Source of the DNA: Roseiarcus sp963813555
GTDB lineage: Bacteria > Pseudomonadota > Alphaproteobacteria > Rhizobiales > Beijerinckiaceae
Length of the DNA: 64,000 nt
Reading direction: 5' to 3'
NCBI GenBank assembly: GCA_963813555.1
Contig: CAWEZX010000002.1
Location: 744,001 to 808,000, forward strand
The first letter of the stretch is position 1; each line of letters opens with the position of its first letter. Below, in pieces: positions 51,402-60,107 of the stretch. The notes below the pieces were generated by a model that was given only the letters and a program-made list of their open reading frames with translations, searched no databases and was not told the origin of the DNA. The position numbers were made by a program, and so were the translations under genes.

Positions 51402-52760
51402 TTGAACGACGTCTCGCCCCGAAACAATGCATCCAAACGCCGCTCCGTGCCAGGCCCCAAATCCAAGGCGATCTTCGATCACGAGGCCGAGGCGATGGCG
51501 CCGGGGCTTCAGTCGATCGCGCTCTATTCGCAAATCGTCGTCGACCATGCCAAGGGCTGCGTTATCACCGACGTCGACGGCAACGAGTATCTCGATTTCA
51601 TTGCCGGCATAGCGATCGGAAGTCTCGGCCACTGCCATCCTCATTATGTCCGGCGTCTCAAGGAGCAGCTCGAGCGGATCACGTTCGGCAGTTTCACCAC
51701 CGAAACACGCGCGCATTTTCTCAATCTGGTCAGCGCGCTGCTGCCGGAAGGGATCACGCACATCCAGTTGTTCTCGGGCGGCGCTGAGGCGGTCGAGGCC
51801 GCCTTCCGGCTCGCCAAGTCGGTCACCAAGAAATTCGAGTTCATCGGCTTCTGGGGCGGCTACCACGGCAAGACCGCCGGCGTGATCGGCCTGCTTGGAG
51901 GCGGCTATCGCAATCACCAGGGTCCTTTTCCGCCCGGCATGCACCTTTCGCCTTACGCCAACTGCTATCGCTGCCCCTTCAACCTTGAATATCCGTCCTG
52001 CGGCATCGCTTGCGCCGAGCATCTGCGCAATGTGATCAAGAACGACACGCAGGGCGAGGTCGCGGCGATCATCATCGAGCCGATGCAAGGCACAGCCGGT
52101 AACGTGATTCCGCCCGACGAGTTCATTCACGCCGTGCGCGACATTGCGGATGAGTGCGGCGCGCTGCTCATCGCGGACGAAATCCTGACCGGCTTCGGCC
52201 GCACCGGGACGATGTGGGCCTCCGACCAATTCGGGCTCAAGCCCGATATCATGACGATCGGCAAGGGCATAGGCGGGGGTTTTCCGTTGGCCGCCGTTGC
52301 TTCCTCCTTCGAGCGCATGTCCGCCAAGCCGTTCGGGGAGCCAAGCGGCAGCTCGTCCAGCTATGGCGGCAATCCGCTCGCCGCCGCGGCGGGCCTCGCC
52401 GCCGTTGAGGCGATCCTCGATGAGAAGCTGGTCGAGAATTCGGCCCGCGTCGGCGCCAAGATGCTCGAGGCGCTTAAAGTGCTTCAGGAGAAATACCGCT
52501 TCATCGGCGACGTGCGCGGACGGGGTCTTATGATCGGTGTCGACATGGTCGCCGATCGCAAGACGAAGGCGCCGCTCGATAAGACCATTACTCGCGCGCT
52601 CTTCCATGAGGCGCTCGAGCGGGGCCTCGTCACCATGTCCTATTCGAATGTCATTCGCATCAATCCGCCTTTGGTCATCACTGAAGATGAAGCAATGCGT
52701 GGGATTGATATCCTCGATCAGTCCTTCGCCGCGATCACGCGCAAGTTCGGGCTCGACTGA
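51402..52760 (+). CDS. class III PLP-dependent aminotransferase
   Basis: A 452-residue class III (GabT/ArgD-like) aminotransferase. YLDFIAGIAIGSLGHCHPHYV, FSGGAEAVEAAFRLAKSVT, GFWGGYHGKTAG, IADEILTGFGRTGTMWASD and the PLP lysine K288 in TIGKGIGGGFPLAAV are all present. A region NCYRCPFNLEYPSCGIAC with four cysteines is typical of some members of this group. The start is TTG at 51402 behind AAGGA; the next ATG would remove conserved sequence. In context it could aminate a keto-cyclitol. HpnO, which makes aminobacteriohopanetriol, is also a class III aminotransferase, so a hopanoid role cannot be excluded. Confidence 0.85.
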   Translation: MNDVSPRNNASKRRSVPGPKSKAIFDHEAEAMAPGLQSIALYSQIVVDHAKGCVITDVDGNEYLDFIAGIAIGSLGHCHPHYVRRLKEQLERITFGSFTTETRAHFLNLVSALLPEGITHIQLFSGGAEAVEAAFRLAKSVTKKFEFIGFWGGYHGKTAGVIGLLGGGYRNHQGPFPPGMHLSPYANCYRCPFNLEYPSCGIACAEHLRNVIKNDTQGEVAAIIIEPMQGTAGNVIPPDEFIHAVRDIADECGALLIADEILTGFGRTGTMWASDQFGLKPDIMTIGKGIGGGFPLAAVASSFERMSAKPFGEPSGSSSSYGGNPLAAAAGLAAVEAILDEKLVENSARVGAKMLEALKVLQEKYRFIGDVRGRGLMIGVDMVADRKTKAPLDKTITRALFHEALERGLVTMSYSNVIRINPPLVITEDEAMRGIDILDQSFAAITRKFGLD

Positions 52761-52768
52761 GCTACAGA

Positions 52769-53776
52769 GTGCTCAAAGGCGCATTTATCGGCTTCGGCAA
52801 TGTCGCGGCCAATGGTCATTTGCCGGGCTGGCGCGCCCGTGACGACGCGAGGATTGTCGCCGCGACCGACGCCGCCGCGTCGCGCGGGCAAGCGTTTCTC
52901 GCCGCCTGTCCCGATGGCCGATGGCATGGGACCGTCGACGATCTCCTTTCGAACGAAAAGCTCGATTTCGTCGACATCTGCGCGCCGCCGGGCAGCCATG
53001 CGGCGCTGATCGAACGCGCGCTCGGCGCCAGCCTCCATGTGCTGAGCGAGAAACCGTTGGTCACCGAGGTCGAGGACGCGAAGCGCGTGACCGCAGGCGC
53101 CGCACGCGCGGGTCGCATCGTCCACACGGTGCACAATTGGCTTCAAGCGCCAATCTGCCGCAAGATTTCCGCCCTGGTTGACGAGGGCGCGATCGGCGCC
53201 GTGCGATCCGTCCGCTGGAGGACGCTCAGAACCCAGCCGGCGATCGCCGTGAGTGCGGACGGCGTGACAAACTGGCGCGTCGACCCGGCGATGGCGGGCG
53301 GCGGCATTCTGTTCGATCACGGCTGGCACGCGCTCTATTGCGTCACCCGCTGGGCCGGGGTTCCTCTCGGCGTCGCCGCGCGGCTCGAAACACGCCGCTT
53401 TCATGAGCATCCGCTCGAGGACACGGTCAGCGTGGACCTCGATACGCCCGCTGGCGTGAGCAATATCTTTCTGACCTGGGCCGCCGACGAGCGCTCAAAT
53501 GCAATCGAGATCGACGGAGACCGGGGCGAGATTCGCGTCACTGGCGAGGTCGTGGTCTTGAAGTCGAACGCGCGTGAGCGCCGCTGGACGTCGCCGTCCC
53601 TCTCGGAAGGGTCGCACCATCCCGATTGGTTCGACGGGGTGGCCGACGACTTCCTGGCCGCCGCGACGGTCGGAGGCAAAGGCAACCTGGACGAGGCGGT
53701 CTTATGCGCCCGCCTGATCGACGCCGCTCAACGGTCGAGCGCGGGTGGCGGCGTCCGGCTATCCTTGAACGGATAA
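52769..53776 (+). CDS. Gfo/Idh/MocA family NAD(P)-dependent oxidoreductase
   Basis: A 335-residue oxidoreductase of the glucose-fructose oxidoreductase/inositol dehydrogenase family. The N-terminal Rossmann part has LKGAFIGFGNVAANGHLPGW, VDICAPPGSHAALIERAL and VLSEKPLVTEVEDAKR, with the catalytic Lys in EKP. The C-terminal half has RVDPAMAGGGILFDHGWHALYCVTRWAG, whose DHGWHA carries the usual catalytic His. The start is GTG at 52769. It ends the ino1 cluster and would fit an inositol 2-dehydrogenase giving a keto-inositol for the aminotransferase just upstream. Specificity is inferred from context. Confidence 0.82.
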   Translation: MLKGAFIGFGNVAANGHLPGWRARDDARIVAATDAAASRGQAFLAACPDGRWHGTVDDLLSNEKLDFVDICAPPGSHAALIERALGASLHVLSEKPLVTEVEDAKRVTAGAARAGRIVHTVHNWLQAPICRKISALVDEGAIGAVRSVRWRTLRTQPAIAVSADGVTNWRVDPAMAGGGILFDHGWHALYCVTRWAGVPLGVAARLETRRFHEHPLEDTVSVDLDTPAGVSNIFLTWAADERSNAIEIDGDRGEIRVTGEVVVLKSNARERRWTSPSLSEGSHHPDWFDGVADDFLAAATVGGKGNLDEAVLCARLIDAAQRSSAGGGVRLSLNG

Positions 53777-53804
53777 ACCGGCGCAGCGCGACGCCGCATT
53801 GCGG

Positions 53805-54365
53805 TCAGTCGTTCTGCCCCGGCCCCATACGGGTGGCCTCAAACAGGAACCAGGTCCGCCGCTCGGTCTCGTCGATCCAGACTTCGATCAGACTCGCGGT
53901 CGCGACGTCGACGTACTCATCGCAGACGCCGTGAACCTGGCGCAGGGTCGACGTCAGGCTCTTATTGTCGTCACGCAGCTCCGCCAGCATATCCTTAGGA
54001 TCGACATATTCGGCGTCGTTGTCGAGAATGCGCTGGCGCCGGGAGATGTCGCCGATCGAGCGCAAGGTCACGCCACCGATCTTCCGGGCCCGCTCGGCGA
54101 TCGGGTCGGTCATGGCGAAAATCTGCTCACCCTGTTCATCCAACAGCAGATGGTAATCGCGGAAATTCGGACCGCTCATGTGCCAGTGGAAGTTCTTGGT
54201 CTTCAGGTAGAGAGCGAAGACGTCGGCCAGCAATCCCGCCAGCGCCGCTGAGATGTCCCGCGTCGCCTCAGGCTTGAGGTCGGTCGGGGTGCCAAGGCGC
54301 TCCCGCAGGTGGGCTTCCTTAGCGGTTTGCGTGTGGGCTTCTTTCGGCGATGTCGTCTTTGTCAT
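53805..54365 (-). CDS. dps: DNA-binding ferritin-like protein Dps
   Basis: A 186-residue Dps-family protein that stores iron and shields DNA in starvation and oxidative stress. The four-helix core contains LYLKTKNFHWHMSGPNFRDYHLLLDEQGEQIF, which carries the ferroxidase His, Asp and Glu. The first 35 residues (MTKTTSPKEAHTQTAKEAHLRERLG) are a Lys/His-rich tail suited to DNA binding. It is convergent with the oxidoreductase gene; the C-terminus ends RMGPGQND. No OxyR or Fur box was recognised upstream. Confidence 0.92.
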   Translation of the reverse strand: MTKTTSPKEAHTQTAKEAHLRERLGTPTDLKPEATRDISAALAGLLADVFALYLKTKNFHWHMSGPNFRDYHLLLDEQGEQIFAMTDPIAERARKIGGVTLRSIGDISRRQRILDNDAEYVDPKDMLAELRDDNKSLTSTLRQVHGVCDEYVDVATASLIEVWIDETERRTWFLFEATRMGPGQND

Positions 54366-54518
54366 TCCGGTCTTCTCCGTGTCGTTTCCGCATCATCGTC
54401 ACAAAAGCGCGAGCGGCGACCTATGAGTGAGCTTGATCTGAACCGCACCGGCGCGCCCTCACCATCGACCTGATGGTCGCACGGCCCGCCCGCCGATTCC
54501 AGCCTGAGCGCGGGCGCT

Positions 54519-55298
54519 TCACAATCGCCGCTCGACCATCATTTCCTTGATGCGGATGATCGCCTTGGCGGGGTTCAGGCCCTTGGGGCACGTCTGCGCG
54601 CAGTTCATGATCGTATGGCAGCGATAGAGGCGGAACGGATCCTCGAGACCGTCCAGCCGCTCGCCCTGCGCTTCGTCGCGGGAATCGATGAGCCAGCGAT
54701 AGGCCTGCAGCAGGACCGCCGGCCCGAGATAGCGGTCGCCGGTCCACCAATAGCTCGGACAGGAGGTCGAGCAGCAGGCGCACAGGATGCACTCGTAGAG
54801 GCCGTCGAGCTTCGCGCGCTCCTCCGGCGACTGCAGCCATTCCTTCTCCGGCGGCGGGGTGACGGTCTTCAGCCACGGCTCGATCGAAGCGTGCTGAGCG
54901 AAGAAGACCGAGAGATCCGGCACCAGATCCTTGATCACCTCCTGATGCGGCAGCGGATAGATCGTCACCGGCGCCGCGACGTCGTCGATGCCGCGCGTGC
55001 AGGCAAGCGTATTGGACCCGCCGATGTTCATCGCACACGAGCCGCATACGCCCTCGCGACAGGAGCGGCGGAAGGTGAGCGTCGAATCGATCTTGGCTTT
55101 GATCCAGATGAGCGCGTCGAGAACCATCGGGCCGCAATCGTCGCGGTCGACGAAATACGTGTCGATGCGCGGATTGGCGTCGTCGTCCGGGTTCCAGCGA
55201 TAGATGCGGAATTCCGTCGCCCGCTTCGCGTTGGCAGGCTTTGGCCAGGTCTTGCCCCGCTTTACGCGCGAGTTTTCGGGCAGAGTCAGTTGGACCAT
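54519..55298 (-). CDS. sdhB: succinate dehydrogenase iron-sulfur subunit
   Basis: A 259-residue SdhB, relaying electrons from SdhA to quinone. The [2Fe-2S] ligands are in FRRSCREGVCGSCAMNIGG and the later TLAC; the [4Fe-4S] and [3Fe-4S] ligands are in CILCACCSTSCPSYWW and in CHTIMNCAQTCPKGLNPAKAI. Last gene of the sdhCDAB operon, 49 bp after sdhA. Peripheral, on the cytoplasmic face of the inner membrane. Confidence 0.96.
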   Translation of the reverse strand: MVQLTLPENSRVKRGKTWPKPANAKRATEFRIYRWNPDDDANPRIDTYFVDRDDCGPMVLDALIWIKAKIDSTLTFRRSCREGVCGSCAMNIGGSNTLACTRGIDDVAAPVTIYPLPHQEVIKDLVPDLSVFFAQHASIEPWLKTVTPPPEKEWLQSPEERAKLDGLYECILCACCSTSCPSYWWTGDRYLGPAVLLQAYRWLIDSRDEAQGERLDGLEDPFRLYRCHTIMNCAQTCPKGLNPAKAIIRIKEMMVERRL

Positions 55299-55347
55299 AG
55301 CGGCTTATCCATTCCCGAAAGATCTTCCGGCGATTGCAAGCGGAGCC

Positions 55348-57183
55348 TCAATACACCCGCGCCTTCGGCTCGATGTAGCCGACGTCGTTGCTCATCGTAT
55401 AGGTGTGCACCGGCCGGTAATCGATCGTCACCGTCTGCTTCGCGGAGTCGATCCAGGCAAGCGTATGCTTCATCCAGTTGACGTCGTCACGCTTTGGATA
55501 ATCCTCGCGCGCATGGGCGCCGCGACTTTCGAGGCGGTTCATGGCGCCTTCCATCGTCACCACCGCCTGCACGATCAGATTGTCGTATTCGAGCGTTTCG
55601 ACGAGATCGGAGTTCCAGATCAGCGAACGGTCGGTCACTGAGACGTCGGCGCCATTGCGCCAGGCGGCGTGAATCTTGTCCTTCCCCTCCGCGAGCACTT
55701 CGCCGGTGCGGAACACGGCGCAATTGTCCTGCATGACGCGCTGCATGTTGAGCCTCAGCTCCGCGGTCGGAATCTTGCCCTTGGCGTTGCGGAACCGGTC
55801 GAGGCGGAGAAGCGAGAACTCGGCGCTGTCCTTGGCAAGTTCCGGCTGTTTGTCGCCCGGTTTCAGCATCTCGGCGGCGCGTAGCCCCGCCGCGCGGCCG
55901 AAGACGACGAGGTCGATCAGCGAATTGGAGCCGAGCCGGTTCGCGCCATGCACCGACACGCAAGCGGCTTCGCCGAGCGCCATAAGTCCCGGCACGATCG
56001 CGTCGGGATCGCCGTTGATCTTGGTCAGAACTTCGCCGTGATAATTGGTTGGGATGCCGCCCATATTGTAGTGTGCGGTCGGTATGACCGGGATCGGCTC
56101 CTTCGTTACATCGACGCCAGCGAAGATGCGCGAGCTCTCGGAAATGCCCGGCAGACGCTCGTGCAGCACCTTCGGATCGAGATGATCGATGTGCAGGTAG
56201 ATGTGATCCTTGTTCTTCCCCACGCCGCGCCCTTCGCGAATCTCGATGGTCATCGAGCGGCTGACAACGTCGCGGGAGGCGAGGTCCTTGGCGTGCGGGG
56301 CGTAGCGCTCCATGAAGCGCTCGCCCTCGGAATTGACGAGATAGCCGCCTTCTCCGCGCGCGCCCTCGGTGATCAGGCATCCGGCGCCGTAAATGCCGGT
56401 CGGGTGGAACTGCACGAACTCCATGTCCTGCAGCGGCAGCCCTGCGCGCAATACCATCGCGTTGCCGTCGCCGGTGCAGGTGTGAGCGGAAGTCGCCGAG
56501 AAATAGGCGCGGCCATAGCCGCCGGTGGCCAGGACAGTGGTCTGAGCGCGGAACCTGTGGATCGTCCCGTCGTCCAGCTTAAGGCAGACCAGGCCGCGCA
56601 CCGCGCCCTCGGCGTCCCGGATGAGGTCGATGGCGAAATATTCGATGAAGAACTCACACTTGGCCTTCAGCGCCTGGCCGTAGAGCGTGTGCAGCATGGC
56701 GTGGCCGGTGCGGTCGGCCGCGGCGCAAGTGCGCAGCGCGATGCCCTTGCCGAACTCGGTCGTCATGCCGCCGAACGGGCGCTGATAGATCTTGCCCGCT
56801 TCGGTGCGCGAGAACGGCACGCCCCAATGGTCCAGTTCGTAGACCGCGGTCGGCGCCTGGCGGCACATGTACTCGATCGCATCCTGGTCGCCAAGCCAGT
56901 CCGAACCCTTGACAGTGTCGTACATGTGCCAGCGCCAGTCGTCCGGGCCCATATTGCCGAGCGAGGCGGCGATGCCCCCCTGCGCCGCGACCGTATGCGA
57001 GCGGGTCGGGAAGACTTTGGAGATGCACGCCGTGCGCAAGCCCGCCTGGGCGCAGCCCACACTCGCTCGCAGGCCGGAGCCGCCCGCGCCGACCACAACG
57101 ACATCGAATGTGTGGTCGGTAATCGGATAGGCCTTGCCTCCAAGCGCCGGCGCGCTCTGCGCGGAAGACCCGTTGGTCGCCAT
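55348..57183 (-). CDS. sdhA: succinate dehydrogenase flavoprotein subunit
   Basis: A 611-residue SdhA, oxidising succinate to fumarate with covalent FAD. FAD binding is by FDVVVVGAGGSGLRASVGCAQAG; the FAD-bearing His is in TRSHTVAAQGGIAAS. The substrate region is FHPTGIYGAGCLITEGARGEGG, and the conserved Arg/His follow in TAHYNMGGIPTNYHGEV and GANRLGSNSLIDLVVFGRAAG. Normal length, ending PKARVY. It is in the sdhCDAB operon between sdhD and sdhB. Confidence 0.97.
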   Translation of the reverse strand: MATNGSSAQSAPALGGKAYPITDHTFDVVVVGAGGSGLRASVGCAQAGLRTACISKVFPTRSHTVAAQGGIAASLGNMGPDDWRWHMYDTVKGSDWLGDQDAIEYMCRQAPTAVYELDHWGVPFSRTEAGKIYQRPFGGMTTEFGKGIALRTCAAADRTGHAMLHTLYGQALKAKCEFFIEYFAIDLIRDAEGAVRGLVCLKLDDGTIHRFRAQTTVLATGGYGRAYFSATSAHTCTGDGNAMVLRAGLPLQDMEFVQFHPTGIYGAGCLITEGARGEGGYLVNSEGERFMERYAPHAKDLASRDVVSRSMTIEIREGRGVGKNKDHIYLHIDHLDPKVLHERLPGISESSRIFAGVDVTKEPIPVIPTAHYNMGGIPTNYHGEVLTKINGDPDAIVPGLMALGEAACVSVHGANRLGSNSLIDLVVFGRAAGLRAAEMLKPGDKQPELAKDSAEFSLLRLDRFRNAKGKIPTAELRLNMQRVMQDNCAVFRTGEVLAEGKDKIHAAWRNGADVSVTDRSLIWNSDLVETLEYDNLIVQAVVTMEGAMNRLESRGAHAREDYPKRDDVNWMKHTLAWIDSAKQTVTIDYRPVHTYTMSNDVGYIEPKARVY

Positions 57184-57210
57184 ACGATGTTCCGTCTTCT
57201 TAAGGTTAGC

Positions 57211-57600
57211 TCAGGTGAAGGCGACGCGCAGCGTCGCATAGACGCAGGCGAGCGCCAGAAGCGCGGCAAAGCAGGTGTTGGCCGCCAGAGCCCAGGCGCG
57301 CAACTGACCGCCGATATAGTCGACAATGATCGAGCGCATGCCGAGCTCCATGTGGACGATGCCGGCGAGGATGAACGCCAAAAGCAGGATCGCCGGAATC
57401 GGATGCGCAAGCTCCACTCGCACGCCGTTGTAATCCTTGCGTATCAGGTCGAGCATCAGCCAGACGAAGCCGAGACTGAGCGGCACAAGCGCTGCGGAGG
57501 TCAGGCGAACAAGCCACGCGTCGGTTGTTCCCGTCCGCGCCGAGCCTAGAAACCGGACTCTGCCGAGGGGCGTGCGCAGATCGCTTGGTTGATCGGCCAA
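57211..57600 (-). CDS. sdhD: succinate dehydrogenase membrane anchor subunit
   Basis: A 129-residue SdhD with three transmembrane helices. It begins with the charged segment LRTPLGRVRFLGSARTGTTDAWLVR, followed by LVPLSLGFVWLMLDLI, then HPIPAILLLAFILAGIVHMELGMRSIIVDYIG; the His of IVHME is the likely haem b ligand. The spacing of 13 bp from sdhC and 27 bp to sdhA supports one operon. Confidence 0.9.
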   Translation of the reverse strand: MADQPSDLRTPLGRVRFLGSARTGTTDAWLVRLTSAALVPLSLGFVWLMLDLIRKDYNGVRVELAHPIPAILLLAFILAGIVHMELGMRSIIVDYIGGQLRAWALAANTCFAALLALACVYATLRVAFT

Positions 57601-57613
57601 TTGCGATGCTCCC

Positions 57614-58021
57614 TTAACGGACCGCGAAGCCTACGATCCAGACGATGACCGTCAACGCAAAACCTCCGATCAACGTCGCCCACGCCATCTGATCACGCAA
57701 CGGCGCGTCCAGGCCATAGCCGGCGTCCCATATGATGTGACGAGCGCCGCCGACGAGATGATGGAAGAGCGCCCATGTGAAGACGAACAGGACGAGGCGC
57801 CCGATGAATGAGTCGATGAAATCGGCGAAGACGGCGAAACTCGAGCCGTCGGCCGAGGCGGCGATGAGAAACCAGGCCAGGAGCAGGACGCCAACGTAAA
57901 GCGCCGCGCCGCTGATGCGATGGGCGATCGACATCGCCATCGTCATCGTCGGACGGTAGATGCTGAGATGCGGCGACAACGGCCGCGGGCGGCGCTTGGG
58001 AGCGGCGTCCATCGTTGCCAT
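57614..58021 (-). CDS. sdhC: succinate dehydrogenase cytochrome b556 subunit
   Basis: A 135-residue SdhC, first gene of sdhCDAB. RPRPLSPHLSIYRPTMTMAMSIAHRISGAALYVG is the family signature, including the quinone-site Ser and Arg. The haem ligand is the His in LFHHLVGGARHIIWD. Three transmembrane helices. The ATG at 58021 is preceded by CAGGAAACC; the longer open frame upstream is not coding. The sdh promoter should lie between 58022 and 58218. Confidence 0.93.
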   Translation of the reverse strand: MATMDAAPKRRPRPLSPHLSIYRPTMTMAMSIAHRISGAALYVGVLLLAWFLIAASADGSSFAVFADFIDSFIGRLVLFVFTWALFHHLVGGARHIIWDAGYGLDAPLRDQMAWATLIGGFALTVIVWIVGFAVR

Positions 58022-58218
58022 AGCGGTTTCCTGATGCGGTTCGGCGAACGTTCTAGACCCGCGGACGCCCGGTCGCAATGTGTGCTGCGCAGATTGAAAG
58101 TTCAAGGATCGCGGCGCCCGTGCTCTCCGCACGGGCTTCGCAAGGCGTGCCGTCTCTCGACAAGTTATGCGAAGGAGCGGGAATGCGCCGCCGTCTGATG
58201 CGGGAACCTCTGCGCGCC

Positions 58219-59106
58219 TCAGCCGTCCAACCGTTCGAGATCGGCAATCAATCCGGGCCCAGTCGGCTCCCATCCGAGCTTTCTTCGTGTTTGCGCGCTG
58301 GACGCGGGCATGTCTCGTCCAGCAAACATTGCGAGCCAGCCGAAAAAGGCTTGAGCCTCTTCCGAGGCGATGGATGTGACCGGCAGTTTCAGGCGCCGAC
58401 CGATGGTTTCTGCAATATCGCGCGTCGACACGCCTTCCTCCGCGACGGCGTGATACTTTGCGTTCGGCTCGGCTCTTTCTATCGCCAGCCTATAGAGGCG
58501 GGCCACGTCGAGAATGTAGGCCGCGGGCCAGCGATTGAGTCCGTCCCCGACATATGCGCAGGCGCCCTTATCGCGATACGTCGCGATCGTAGGCGTAATG
58601 AGACCTTGCTTGACCGGGTCGTGAACCTGCGGGAGCCGCACCACCGACACGTTGACGCCTTCCGCAGCAACCGACGCAGCCGCCTCCTCCGAGGCTGCGC
58701 GGGGATGCACGTCGGAGCCCACCGTCGCATTGTCTTCCTTGGCCGGCTGACCTGGCACGGTGTTCGCGATCGGAGTTCCCGAGGTCACGATCAACGGCCG
58801 GTCGGAGCCGGCGAGAGCGGAGCCAAGCGCCTTGATCACACGGCGGTCGTCCTCACAGTTCGCCACGAAGTTCGAGAAATCGTGGTTGAAGGCCAGGTGG
58901 ATGACGCCGTCCGATCGAGCGGCGCCGTCCTTCAGCTTGTCCGAGTCTGCAATCGACCCCCGATAAACCTCGGCGCCAGCGGCAGCCAAAGCCGCCGCTT
59001 TTTCCTCCGAGCGACAAAGGCCGAGCACCTGATGGCCCGCGGCAATCAGGTCGCTGGTGACCGCCGAGCCAATGAATCCGGTGGCGCCGGTGACAAATAC
59101 ACGCAT
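58219..59106 (-). CDS. SDR-family NAD(P)-dependent oxidoreductase (copy 1)
   Basis: A 295-residue extended short-chain dehydrogenase-like protein. NADP-binding MRVFVTGATGFIGSAVTSDLIAAGHQVLGLCRSEEKA is followed by GVIHLAFNHDFSNF. The Tyr-x-x-x-Lys catalytic pair of classical SDRs is not visible at its usual place, as is common in this atypical group (NmrA-like). It is clearly paralogous, along its whole length, to the next gene upstream, which suggests tandem duplication. It lies 15 bp after that gene and is probably cotranscribed with it. Substrate unknown. Confidence 0.85.
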   Translation of the reverse strand: MRVFVTGATGFIGSAVTSDLIAAGHQVLGLCRSEEKAAALAAAGAEVYRGSIADSDKLKDGAARSDGVIHLAFNHDFSNFVANCEDDRRVIKALGSALAGSDRPLIVTSGTPIANTVPGQPAKEDNATVGSDVHPRAASEEAAASVAAEGVNVSVVRLPQVHDPVKQGLITPTIATYRDKGACAYVGDGLNRWPAAYILDVARLYRLAIERAEPNAKYHAVAEEGVSTRDIAETIGRRLKLPVTSIASEEAQAFFGWLAMFAGRDMPASSAQTRRKLGWEPTGPGLIADLERLDG

Positions 59107-59121
59107 GAGTTCGATGTCCTC

Positions 59122-60015
59122 TTACGATTGGAAATAGGCGGGATGGTCGATGTCGGCAATGAGGCCTGGTTGTTCGGGTTTCCAGTCCAGAAGCGACCGG
59201 GTCTGCGCGCTCGCGGCCGGGCAGTCGACGCTCGCGAACCTGGCGAACCAGCCAAAATGCTCTGCCGCTTCTTCCTCTGACTGCGAGACCACCGGAACAT
59301 TCAGGCGCCGGCCAATCACCTCGGCGATCTCTTTGAACGGAACACCCTCCTCGGCGACTGCGTGGAACGGGCCATCTTCTGCTCCGCGCTCCAAGGCGAG
59401 CCGAAAGACCCGAGCTGCATCGAAGCGCTGGACGGCCGGCCAGCGGTTAAGACCGTCTCCGACGTAAGGAGCGACGCCCTTCTCACGGGCAAGACTGATG
59501 ACGCGCGGGACGAAGCCGTGATCGCCATGCCCATGAACCGAAGGCGGGAGCCGCACGGCTGTCGCGCGCACGCCGCGAGCCCTCAGCGCGGCGGCTGCGG
59601 CTTCGGGGTTGCGGGGAAACGACTCGGACGCGGCCCGCGGCTGGCTCTGTTCTGTCGCCATGGTCCCCGGCGCCAGAAGCGCGACGCCCGAAGTGACGAC
59701 CAATGGCCGATCGGAGCCTTCCAGCACGCTGCCGATCGCCTCGATGGCGCGTTGTTCGTCCGCGCCATTCTCCGCGATTTTCGAGAAGTCGTGGTTGAAC
59801 GCGAGGTGAATCACGCCATCCGATCGCGCGGCGCCGCTTTTCAGGGATTCCAAGTCCTGAAGGGAGCCACGATGAACCTCGGCGCCCGCCGCCATCAAGG
59901 CCGGCGCCTTCTCCTCCGAACGACAAAGACCAAGCACTTGATGTCCGGCCGCGATCAGATCGTTCACGACAGCCGAACCCACCCAACCGGTCGCGCCGGT
60001 GACAAAGACACGCAT
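59122..60015 (-). CDS. SDR-family NAD(P)-dependent oxidoreductase (copy 2)
   Basis: A 297-residue paralogue of the gene just downstream. MRVFVTGATGWVGSAVVNDLIAAGHQVLGLCRSEEKA is nearly identical to the other copy, and both share GVIHLAFNHDFS, AVAEEGV and a family-typical C-terminal segment FGWFARFASVDCPAASAQTR. The start at 60015 aligns with copy 1; the frame could begin ten residues earlier. It is divergent from an XRE/MmyB-type regulator gene 92 bp away, an arrangement common for these SDRs, so regulation by that protein is likely. Confidence 0.85.
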   Translation of the reverse strand: MRVFVTGATGWVGSAVVNDLIAAGHQVLGLCRSEEKAPALMAAGAEVHRGSLQDLESLKSGAARSDGVIHLAFNHDFSKIAENGADEQRAIEAIGSVLEGSDRPLVVTSGVALLAPGTMATEQSQPRAASESFPRNPEAAAAALRARGVRATAVRLPPSVHGHGDHGFVPRVISLAREKGVAPYVGDGLNRWPAVQRFDAARVFRLALERGAEDGPFHAVAEEGVPFKEIAEVIGRRLNVPVVSQSEEEAAEHFGWFARFASVDCPAASAQTRSLLDWKPEQPGLIADIDHPAYFQS

Positions 60016-60107
60016 GAGCAAATCTCCAAATTTCGTCGGAGACAAATCTCACTGATCATGCTATTCTGGTAAAGTAGTGACTTTATTATATTAAGATTGC
60101 TAACAGG
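60016..60107. promoter_or_regulatory. divergent promoter region between SDR pair and MmyB-type regulator
   Basis: A 92-bp AT-rich gap in otherwise GC-rich DNA, holding ACTTTATTATATTAAGATTG. It separates two divergent starts and is the natural place for the regulator's binding site. No clear inverted repeat was found. Confidence 0.45.

Noticed and set aside
51402..52760. Naming the class III aminotransferase hpnO.
   Set aside because: The class is broad, and its position in the inositol operon is a better guide than distance to hpn genes. Kept only as an alternative.
55948..57549. 533-codon frame opposite sdhA and sdhD.
   Set aside because: Crosses two real genes, carries no recognisable domain, and has shadow-type composition.
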